The notes under the pieces: generated by a model
Told to the model about the DNA's origin: nothing
The model's input: the letters and a program-made list of their open reading frames with translations, nothing else
The model's database searches: none
Program-made: the position numbers and the translations under genes
Shown: piece by piece, positions 9,338-16,628 of the stretch
Layout of the letters: every line of letters begins with the position of its first letter
How positions within the stretch are numbered: the first letter of the stretch is position 1
Source: Bacteroidia bacterium
GTDB lineage: Bacteria > Bacteroidota > Bacteroidia > B-17B0 > Aurantibacillaceae
Assembly (NCBI GenBank): GCA_020846025.1
Contig: JADLER010000128.1
Span: forward strand, 35,905 to 99,904
Length of the DNA: 64,000 nt
Direction of reading: 5' to 3'

Positions 9338-12283
9338 TTACTCTAAAAAATACATATCATCGTAAGGGGAATTTAATGGAGAGCCAAGATTCACTGGCTT
9401 TGACCAGGTTTCTGTTTTTTCGTTCCATTCACTTTTAAATATATCATAACCACCCATAGTGTTATGTCCTTTTGAAGAGAAATATAATATTTTCCCATCT
9501 TTTGATAAAGCGGGGTATTCTTCGTCAAATTCGGTATTAATATCAGTTAAGTTTTGAGGCTGAGGTGCCCATTTGCCATTACTTAATTTCTTCAACAAAT
9601 AAATATCCTTGCCTTTTTTTTCATCATTCCCGTAACTACTATATACAATCATATTTTTATCAGATGATAAATATAATAATGATTTAAAGGCATTTTTTTT
9701 ATCAAGTTCTGTTTGCATATCTTCGGTTACCACTAAAACTTTTCCACCAGATTCTAAATTGGTGAATGAATTTTGTATAACATCTAGATCAATGTGTTTT
9801 CTATTATACACTTCTAATATCACAGGGTTATCAATTAACTTCATTCCATTTTGGCAATACACCATCTCTTGTTCTAGTTTCCAAGCCTTAACATCTTCTG
9901 GTTTACAAACGGCCATATATTTTTTATAATAATTGATAGCTGTACTGAAACGATAACTTAATTGATTAGCTTTAGCTAAATAGTAATAAACTTCAATTGG
10001 TATATTTTTATCATCTTCGCATAGTGAAAACAAATTAATACACTCTGATTTATCTTTCTTCGTATTAAATAAACATACGCCATATCTATATGTATCAATT
10101 ACAGATAAATCAATATATAAGTTTAGATTTTGATATATTAGTGCAGCTTCCTGATAAGTAGCTTGTTCAAATAACTTTAAGGCCAAATCTAAATCCTCTT
10201 TATCTTTCAACATCTCTTCCGGAGTTCTTTTTACTTTTAATATTTTATTTTGTTTTTGAACTGTTTTAGCATCTATGTTTTTCATTGGAACTTCTGATTC
10301 AAATACTACTTTAGATGCCTCTTGTTCGGTAAAATAATTATTCACACTTAACGCATTATTATTTTTATCCGTACTTAGCTTTATCATTTGTTTTAGTTCA
10401 AATTCTTTCTTTTTAACAGGTATTTCAAATGTAGTTGTAAATGTGTTAACTCCATTTACTTCTACAAGCATTTCATATTTTGTACCAGAAGGTAAAATCA
10501 TTAAATATTTTCCAGTTAGAGTGTTTGATTTATACACTCCACTAATCTCGCCAGTATTCGAATTATACACTGTTATATAAGCATCTTTCTTAGTAGTATC
10601 TGTGTAATTATACCAACCTTTTATGATGGAAGTTTGCAACTCATCTTTAGGAAAACTGATTTGCAAATATTCATACGAAGCATTTTTACGATTACTACAA
10701 TAAGATGCGGTTTGTTTACCTTCATCAGGTATATACATAATATCATCATAAGTAGAATTAATAGGATATCCTAGATTTATAGGTTTAGACCATGCAGAAG
10801 CTGAATCTTTCCTAATGCATTTAAAAATATCATAACCACCCATGCTATTATGTCCTTTTGATGAAAAATAAAGTGTTAATCCATCTTTACTCAAGTATGG
10901 ATAATTTTCATCATAAGGGCTATTAATTTCCGGCCCGATACCGATGTACTGTGGAGCACTCATTGTGCCATTAGGTAATTTTGTGTTTTTATACAAATCA
11001 GTATGTTTCTGATCTTTTGTACCATAACTTACTTGGTATATTTCATTAGATTTGGAGGCGCACATCCATAAAGGTATTTGCTTTTTTTTATCAATATCTG
11101 AATAATAAATCTCAGGCTTTAGTTTTACAATTTCATTTACTAAATCAGGATTATAATTTGAAAGTATGCTTTCAAACTGAACAGGAGTGCGGTTTAACAC
11201 TTCTATATTTTCCTGATTACTCAAAAACATAGTACCATTAAAGCAGTTATTTATTAATTGAGGGCCGTTATTCCCTTCAAAATCATAAGGTTTTACCCGT
11301 GCTTTGTATTGATTAAATGCCTTTATAGCATCTTGAAAAAGATAAGATAAATGAAAAGCCTGTCCTAAATACAGATAGACATCAGCTGGAATTTCTTTGA
11401 TGCCTGTAGCTACTTGTAATGCATTAATAGCTTTTGCCTTATTACCATTACTTTTAAATAAACTCACGCCATAATAATAATTTAAGAAAGGATCTAAAGG
11501 ATCGTTTTTTAGCAATGGTTCGTAAAGTGTAGTTGCTAACTGATAATTTCCAGCATTATATGCTGCTAAGGCCTCTTGTGGCTTTTTTTGTTCTTCAGAT
11601 TGTTGTTTTTTAACTAGCTCATCAATATTTGCATATAAATTTCCGTGTTTATCTACTTGTTTTATTAGATTATTGACATCAGTTACTTCATATAATTTAG
11701 CGGTATCTATATTCGTTCTTAAATAAAAAACCTTTTCATTTTCATCGGCAAAATAATTATTAATTAAAATCATTGGTTTTTGCTTCTCATTAAGTTTAAT
11801 AGAAATATTCTGCTGACAAATTTCATAATCTATTTTCAATGGAATTTCAACTATTTCTTGCATTGTACCATAACCAGCTACTTCAACCTTAAACATGTAT
11901 TTAATATCAGGCGCCAATATCATTAAGTAATTTCCTGTGAATTGACTGGTGTTATATATTCCAATTAATTCATTATTCGTTGAGTTATAAACACTAATCT
12001 TAGCTTTCTTTTCATTGGCATTTCCTATTACCTGAAAGTGCCCTCGAATAACAACTAATGAAGGCGATGAACTCCCCGGGATAGCTTTAAATACATCAAA
12101 TTTATCATCATCGCTTAATCGGTTTGATATAAAATAAATAAATTTCTTTTGAGATTTTAATAAGGGTAATTCTTTTGATTCAGAGCTAGAAAAAGATGAC
12201 AGAGTATCTTGCTGTTGGGCAGAAATAACGCTAGGGAGTAAAATAACTATCAAAAATAGAATTTTAATCACAACATGCTTCAT
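9338..12283 (-). CDS. Exported TPR/PD40 beta-propeller protein with an internal duplication
   Basis: A signal peptide ('ILFLIVILLPSVISAQ') leads a protein of about 981 residues that is two copies of one module in tandem. Each copy has a short beta domain ('GIYNTSQFTGNYLMIL' / 'GVYKSNTLTGKYLMIL'), a TPR-like helical stretch, and a PD40 (WD40-like) propeller segment ending 'YFSSKGHNSMGGYDIFK' / 'YFSSKGHNTMGGYDIFK' and 'PINLGYPINSTYDD' / 'PVNLGSPLNSPYDD'. Such TPR-PD40 proteins in Bacteroidota often carry an OmpA domain, as in PorE of the T9SS; none is present here. The role is probably scaffolding or sensing in the periplasm or outer membrane (inference). The ATG at 12283 is preferred over an in-frame TTG two codons upstream. 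Confidence 0.78.
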   Translation of the reverse strand: MKHVVIKILFLIVILLPSVISAQQQDTLSSFSSSESKELPLLKSQKKFIYFISNRLSDDDKFDVFKAIPGSSSPSLVVIRGHFQVIGNANEKKAKISVYNSTNNELIGIYNTSQFTGNYLMILAPDIKYMFKVEVAGYGTMQEIVEIPLKIDYEICQQNISIKLNEKQKPMILINNYFADENEKVFYLRTNIDTAKLYEVTDVNNLIKQVDKHGNLYANIDELVKKQQSEEQKKPQEALAAYNAGNYQLATTLYEPLLKNDPLDPFLNYYYGVSLFKSNGNKAKAINALQVATGIKEIPADVYLYLGQAFHLSYLFQDAIKAFNQYKARVKPYDFEGNNGPQLINNCFNGTMFLSNQENIEVLNRTPVQFESILSNYNPDLVNEIVKLKPEIYYSDIDKKKQIPLWMCASKSNEIYQVSYGTKDQKHTDLYKNTKLPNGTMSAPQYIGIGPEINSPYDENYPYLSKDGLTLYFSSKGHNSMGGYDIFKCIRKDSASAWSKPINLGYPINSTYDDIMYIPDEGKQTASYCSNRKNASYEYLQISFPKDELQTSIIKGWYNYTDTTKKDAYITVYNSNTGEISGVYKSNTLTGKYLMILPSGTKYEMLVEVNGVNTFTTTFEIPVKKKEFELKQMIKLSTDKNNNALSVNNYFTEQEASKVVFESEVPMKNIDAKTVQKQNKILKVKRTPEEMLKDKEDLDLALKLFEQATYQEAALIYQNLNLYIDLSVIDTYRYGVCLFNTKKDKSECINLFSLCEDDKNIPIEVYYYLAKANQLSYRFSTAINYYKKYMAVCKPEDVKAWKLEQEMVYCQNGMKLIDNPVILEVYNRKHIDLDVIQNSFTNLESGGKVLVVTEDMQTELDKKNAFKSLLYLSSDKNMIVYSSYGNDEKKGKDIYLLKKLSNGKWAPQPQNLTDINTEFDEEYPALSKDGKILYFSSKGHNTMGGYDIFKSEWNEKTETWSKPVNLGSPLNSPYDDMYFLE

Positions 12284-12427
12284 AATCAATTATAAAGCAC
12301 AAGATAATTAAAATAAATAATATAGTTGGAGTAGCTTCTTATTTTTAAGTTTAACTTAATAACATATCTCTAATTATTAATTTCGAATCAATACACTTCG
12401 ATTTTAATCAAAACATCCAATCCTCAA

Positions 12428-12435
12428 TATATTTG
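12428..12435 (+). promoter_or_regulatory. Bacteroidota -7 promoter box (TAnnTTTG) for the S41 peptidase gene
   Basis: TATATTTG matches the Bacteroidota -7 consensus TAnnTTTG and lies 91 bp before the ATG at 12527. I do not see a convincing -33 TTG at the usual distance, so this is a candidate only. Confidence 0.4.
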
Positions 12436-12526
12436 CAAAATTACCTCTCCATTCGTAACTTGCCAGTAAAAACTTCAGATGTTATTTGCAATTATTTTGC
12501 ATGAATTGACTTACAATGAAAAATAT

Positions 12527-14752
12527 ATGAAAAAACTGATCTTAAATGTAACTATTACTTTATCCCTTTTAAATCTCGGTTGTGCTCAAACATCTGAAAT
12601 TCATAAATTGAATCTTGACTTTGAACAATTCGGAAACAATTATCCCACAAAATGGGAAAACTTTGGAAGCAAAGATTACAAAATTTATGTGGATTCGGTC
12701 AATGCTCAAAACGGCAAAATTTCGGCTGTAATAGAAAGTCAGGGGGATAAATCTGACTTTAAAGCATTGGCAATAAATCTACCGAATAATTATAATGGAA
12801 AGTTTATCCGCTTGTCGGGATACATAAAGACAGAAAATGTAACTGAAGGTTATGCAGGATTATGGTTGAGAATCGATCCTCAAATCGGTTTCGATAATAT
12901 GAATAGTAGAGGAATTACAGGCACAACCAATTGGAAAGAATACGAGATTACTTTACCGCTAAATCCGAAAAAGACTGACAAAATTGTAATCGGTGGACTT
13001 TTAGTCGGAAGGGGGAAAATGTGGTTAGATAATTTGCAAGTTTCAATAGACGGAAAAGATTTGGATAACAATAATCTTGAAATTTATACAAGAGAAATCC
13101 TACCAGCAGAAAAAGACAAAGAGTTTGATAACGGTTCAAACATTACTTTTTCTAACTTGACAAATGAAACCATAAGTAATTTAGAATTATTGGGGAAAAT
13201 TTGGGGATTTTTAAAATACCACCACCCTGAAATTGCCAAAGGAAATTACAATTGGGACTATGAATTGTTTAGAATTCTTCCCGAATATTTGAAAGCAAAA
13301 AACAATCAGGAAAGAGATAAAATACTCACATCTTGGATTGGAAAATACGGAAATTTATCACCTTGTAAAAAATGCAAATCTACAGCTAAAGATGCAGTAC
13401 TTAAACCTGATTTGTCGTGGATTGATGATTCAAATTTATCAAACAGCCTAAAATCAACATTACGAGAAATTTATAACAATAGAAATCAAGAGGAAAATTA
13501 TTACATCAAACTTCACCCTTATGTTGGAAATCCCGACTTCACAAATGAAAATCCGTATTTTAATATGCCCTTTCCTGATAGTGGTTTTAGGTTGTTAGCT
13601 CTTTACAAATATTGGAATATGATTGAGTATTTTTTCCCAAACAAGCATTTGACTAATAAAAAATGGAATACAGTCCTTAAAGAATATATTCCTAAATTCA
13701 TTAACGCAAATAATGAATTAGAGTATGAACTTGTCGCAATTCAAGTTATCGGAGAAATAAACGATACACACGCAAATTTATGGGGTGGCAAAAATAAAAT
13801 TGATGAATTAAGAGGAAATAATTATGCACCTTTCAAAGCTGAATTTATTGAAAATAAATTGGTTGTTACCGATTATTTCAATCCCGAATTTTCAGACCAA
13901 GCTAAATTGAAAATTGGCGACATAATCACTCATATCAACGGAAAATCCGTTGAATTTATCGTAGATAGTTTAAAAGTATATTATCCGTCATCTAATGAAG
14001 CATCTATGTTAAGAGATATTTCAGCCGATTTACTGCGTTCTACAAAAAACACAATCAATTTGAAATATATTTCTGAAAATCAAGAAAAAGAACAAGAGGT
14101 TAAATTATACGATAGAGAACAATTAAATATGTACCATTGGTATAAAGTAAATAAGGATGAAAAATGTTATAAATTATTAGGCGGAAATATCGGTTACATC
14201 ACTTTAGCAAATATCAAGGCAGAAGATATTCCTGAAATCAAAAAATCTTTTAAAAATACTAAAGGAATCATTATTGATATTCGTAATTACCCATCCACAT
14301 TTGTTCCGTTCGCTTTAGGCTCTTATTTTGTATCTAACCCAACCGATTTTGTAAAATTCACTCAAGGCAATCCTAATAATCCAGGAGAATTCATTTTTAG
14401 AGAAGGAACAAAAATCAAAAGTGATAAAAGAAAATACAAAGGAAAATTGGTTGTATTGGTCAATGAGAAATCACAAAGTCAAGCGGAATATACTGCAATG
14501 GCATTTCGAGCGGTCCAAAACTCAACCATCATTGGAAGTACAACAGCAGGAGCTGACGGAAATGTTTCTGAAATCCTATTACCCGGAGGATTACAAACAA
14601 TGATTTCAGGAATTGGTGTTTATTTTCTGGATGGAACGGAAACACAACGGATAGGAATTGTTCCCGACATTACGGTAAAGCCAACCATTATAGGTATTAA
14701 AGAAGGGAAGGATGAAGTCTTAGAAAAAGCTATAGAAGTAATAATTCAATAA
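12527..14752 (+). CDS. Exported S41-family (C-terminal processing type) peptidase
   Basis: The 741-residue protein has a hydrophobic leader with 'LLNLGCAQ', which may be a signal peptide cut after 'CAQ' or a loose lipobox. A beta-rich, carbohydrate-binding-like domain (about 25-190), a helical region, a PDZ-like segment ('QAKLKIGDIITHINGKSVE') and an S41 core follow. The core shows 'GNIGYITLANIK', 'GIIIDIRNYPS' and 'VVLVNEKSQSQAEYTAMAF', where the nucleophile serine should sit, then 'GSTTAGADGNV'. S41 peptidases cleave proteins near their C-termini, usually in the periplasm; the substrate is unknown. The ATG at 12527 starts the leader; an ATG at 12479 would add 16 residues before it. It ends 15 bp before the first hip operator. 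Confidence 0.85.
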   Translation: MKKLILNVTITLSLLNLGCAQTSEIHKLNLDFEQFGNNYPTKWENFGSKDYKIYVDSVNAQNGKISAVIESQGDKSDFKALAINLPNNYNGKFIRLSGYIKTENVTEGYAGLWLRIDPQIGFDNMNSRGITGTTNWKEYEITLPLNPKKTDKIVIGGLLVGRGKMWLDNLQVSIDGKDLDNNNLEIYTREILPAEKDKEFDNGSNITFSNLTNETISNLELLGKIWGFLKYHHPEIAKGNYNWDYELFRILPEYLKAKNNQERDKILTSWIGKYGNLSPCKKCKSTAKDAVLKPDLSWIDDSNLSNSLKSTLREIYNNRNQEENYYIKLHPYVGNPDFTNENPYFNMPFPDSGFRLLALYKYWNMIEYFFPNKHLTNKKWNTVLKEYIPKFINANNELEYELVAIQVIGEINDTHANLWGGKNKIDELRGNNYAPFKAEFIENKLVVTDYFNPEFSDQAKLKIGDIITHINGKSVEFIVDSLKVYYPSSNEASMLRDISADLLRSTKNTINLKYISENQEKEQEVKLYDREQLNMYHWYKVNKDEKCYKLLGGNIGYITLANIKAEDIPEIKKSFKNTKGIIIDIRNYPSTFVPFALGSYFVSNPTDFVKFTQGNPNNPGEFIFREGTKIKSDKRKYKGKLVVLVNEKSQSQAEYTAMAFRAVQNSTIIGSTTAGADGNVSEILLPGGLQTMISGIGVYFLDGTETQRIGIVPDITVKPTIIGIKEGKDEVLEKAIEVIIQ

Positions 14753-14766
14753 TTTAAACATAATAG

Positions 14767-14782
14767 TATACCCTAACGGGAT
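14767..14782. promoter_or_regulatory. hip operator-like site O1
   Basis: TATACCC-TAAC-GGGAT is an imperfect inverted repeat centred at 14775.5. It is the upstream member of three related sites whose centres are exactly 40 bp apart. Confidence 0.6.
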
Positions 14783-14806
14783 TTTATCAATTAAAATAAA
14801 TTATTT

Positions 14807-14822
14807 TATACCCGAATGGTTC
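14807..14822. promoter_or_regulatory. hip operator-like site O2
   Basis: TATACCC-GAAT-GGTTC is centred at 14815.5. The left half-site is identical to O1 and the right half is degenerate. Its position upstream of the -7 box fits repressor binding over the -33 region. Confidence 0.55.
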
Positions 14823-14840
14823 ATTTATTTAATTTTTTAA

Positions 14841-14848
14841 TATATTTG
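14841..14848 (+). promoter_or_regulatory. Bacteroidota -7 promoter box for hipBST
   Basis: TATATTTG is an exact TAnnTTTG match 23 bp before the hipB ATG. The predicted transcription start falls inside operator O3, as expected for an autoregulated toxin-antitoxin operon. Confidence 0.6.
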
Positions 14849-14864
14849 TACCCGTAAAGGTATA
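14847..14864. promoter_or_regulatory. hip operator-like site O3, over the predicted transcription start
   Basis: TACC-CGTAAA-GGTA, within TGTACCCGTAAAGGTATA, is centred at 14855.5, exactly 40 bp after O2. It follows directly on the -7 box and ends 8 bp before the hipB start codon, so binding here would block transcription. Confidence 0.62.
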
Positions 14865-14871
14865 ATTAAAG

Positions 14872-15303
14872 ATGAACAATCTGTCGTTATTTATCCGTTT
14901 TCAGAGAAAAAGACTTGGCATTACTCAAGAAGAACTTGCAACAAAAGCAGGAGTGGGACTTCGTTTTATCCGTGAGTTAGAACAAGGTAAGTCAACATTA
15001 CAGTTAAACAAAGTTGAACAAGTCCTGCGTTTATTTGGATTTCAACTTACCCCAAACAAACAACGAATTGATCCTTACGATATTTTTTGGAATTACATGA
15101 ATAAAGGTGTAAAAATTACATTATCTAACAAAGTAATTAAGTATGGAATTATAATAGCAGAAATTATTGACAAAAAAGAAAATAAAATTAACGCATGGAA
15201 GTTTATTCCGAATAATAATGCTATACAGTATCAACAAAAACCAGATGATAAATTAACGGAAACAATTATCCACGCAGACATAACTGTTATTGAAAATCAG
15301 TAA
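14872..15303 (+). CDS. hipB: HipB-type XRE antitoxin/repressor with C-terminal extension
   Basis: Residues 1-60 are a helix-turn-helix of the XRE/HipB kind ('GITQEELATKAGVGLRFIRE', 'LEQGKSTLQLNKVEQVLRLF'). About 70 further residues form a beta-rich C-terminal domain not found in short HipB proteins such as that of E. coli K-12. The protein should dimerise, bind the three TACCC operators upstream and repress the operon. It is first in hipB-hipS-hipT, with 12 bp to hipS. In the described HipBST system the HTH subunit augments neutralisation while HipS is the main antitoxin; here that is inferred from gene order. Confidence 0.85.
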   Translation: MNNLSLFIRFQRKRLGITQEELATKAGVGLRFIRELEQGKSTLQLNKVEQVLRLFGFQLTPNKQRIDPYDIFWNYMNKGVKITLSNKVIKYGIIIAEIIDKKENKINAWKFIPNNNAIQYQQKPDDKLTETIIHADITVIENQ

Positions 15304-15315
15304 TGCACATCTTAT

Positions 15316-15639
15316 ATGAAACAAGGATTAGTTTATAAAAAAGACAAAATAGCAGGAAGAATTTGGGAAGATGAAAACGGATATTCATTCCAATATAATG
15401 AAGAATATTTATTAAATCCTATATACGGTGCTGTTAGCAGAACACTACCCTTGCGTTCAGAAATATTTAATGATAAAACCATGTTGCCGTTTTTTGACGG
15501 ATTAATCCCTGAGGGTTGGTTGTTACAAATTGCTATAGAAAATTGGAAGCTCAATCAGAGAGATAGAATGAGTCTGTTATTAACTCTCTGTAATGATTGT
15601 ATTGGCGATATCTCCATAATTCAAAATAAAATAAAATGA
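15316..15639 (+). CDS. hipS: HipS-like protein (HipA N-terminal subdomain)
   Basis: The 107-residue protein corresponds to the N-terminal subdomain 1 of HipA ('Couple_hipA'). It shows 'VYKKDKIAGRIWED', 'YSFQYNEEYLL', 'SRTLPLRSEIF' and the hallmark 'MLPFFDGLIPEGWLL'. As a separate gene it matches HipS of the tripartite HipBST systems, where it is the antitoxin that holds the kinase inactive. Its TGA overlaps the hipT ATG in an ATGA, giving close translational coupling. It is not a broken hipA: the kinase gene has its own start and its own N-terminal cysteine motif. Confidence 0.85.
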   Translation: MKQGLVYKKDKIAGRIWEDENGYSFQYNEEYLLNPIYGAVSRTLPLRSEIFNDKTMLPFFDGLIPEGWLLQIAIENWKLNQRDRMSLLLTLCNDCIGDISIIQNKIK

Positions 15640-16568
15640 ATTGTTTACTTTGCTATAAAACGTTACAAGCAGAAGAAAAAGATTATCACATAAAATGTAT
15701 TGATAAAGTTTTAGGATTGAAACAGATGCCAGAATTTGACATTGACGAAAAAAAATTAAGTGATTATGCTAAAAAATTCATTGGTGCTAATAAAGCAATT
15801 ACAGGCGTTCAACCAAAATTAAGTTTGTGGTTAGAAAAAACTAAAAAAAATACACGTTTTACAATTGTTGACGACAAGAGTAATTATATCATTAAACCTC
15901 AAAATGAATTCTATTTATCCTTACCCGAAAATGAAGACTTGTGTATGCACCTTGCAAATGAATTTGGAATTAAAGTAGCAACTCATAGTTTAGTTCGATT
16001 AAAGAGCGGTAACCTTGCATACATTACAAAAAGGTTTGACAGAGATGGTGTAAAAAAAATTGCTTGTGAAGACTTATGTCAGCTTACAGAAACCCTTACA
16101 GAACATAAATATAGAGGTAGTTATGAAAAAGTTGGTAAAACTATCAAACAATACTCAACACAGTATGGGTTAGACATCTTACATTATTTTCATTTGATTT
16201 TATTTAGTTTCATTACGGGTAATGCTGATATGCATTTAAAAAATTTCTCAATGATGGAAAGAGAAGACGGAGCATTTTATTTAAGCCCATCATATGATTT
16301 AGTAAGTACACATCTTGTAATTAAAGATGAAGAAGAACAAATGGGTTTGAATCTTAATGGCAAAAAAAATAAAATCTCAAAAAAAGACTTTGATATTTTA
16401 GGGCAAAACTTGGAATTAACGCCAAAACAAATTCAAAATAGCTATGATTTATTTATTGACGAAACTGATAAATTTCATTGGTGGATAGATAATTCATTTT
16501 TGACTTCAGAGCATAAAGACGCTTTTAAAACAATTGTTTCCGACAGAATAGTTATTCTAAAATCATAA
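15636..16568 (+). CDS. hipT: HipT-like serine/threonine kinase toxin
   Basis: The 310-residue protein is the HipA kinase core without the N-terminal subdomain. It has the nucleotide-loop motif 'ITGVQPKLSLW' (about residues 53-63), the catalytic loop 'GNADMHLKNFSM' (Asp, His, Asn) and the metal-binding 'LSPSYDLVST'. HipA phosphorylates GltX; the known HipT phosphorylates TrpS; the target here is unknown. Before the kinase sits a CxxC...HxxC knuckle (Cys3, Cys6, His18, Cys21) that may bind zinc. The loop reads 'AIT' before GVQ, where the HipT autophosphorylation serines are expected. It is last in the operon, and all catalytic residues are intact. Confidence 0.86.
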   Translation: MNCLLCYKTLQAEEKDYHIKCIDKVLGLKQMPEFDIDEKKLSDYAKKFIGANKAITGVQPKLSLWLEKTKKNTRFTIVDDKSNYIIKPQNEFYLSLPENEDLCMHLANEFGIKVATHSLVRLKSGNLAYITKRFDRDGVKKIACEDLCQLTETLTEHKYRGSYEKVGKTIKQYSTQYGLDILHYFHLILFSFITGNADMHLKNFSMMEREDGAFYLSPSYDLVSTHLVIKDEEEQMGLNLNGKKNKISKKDFDILGQNLELTPKQIQNSYDLFIDETDKFHWWIDNSFLTSEHKDAFKTIVSDRIVILKS

Positions 16569-16628
16569 AGAAACATAGTGTTGTAAAATTGTTCCGTTTC
16601 AAACCAAAGTGTATTTTTAAGCAACAAA

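Noticed and set aside
12479..16568. Genomic island carrying the S41 peptidase and hipBST.
   Set aside because: No integrase, tRNA, direct repeats or clear composition shift were found at the edges; base composition matches the neighbours by eye.
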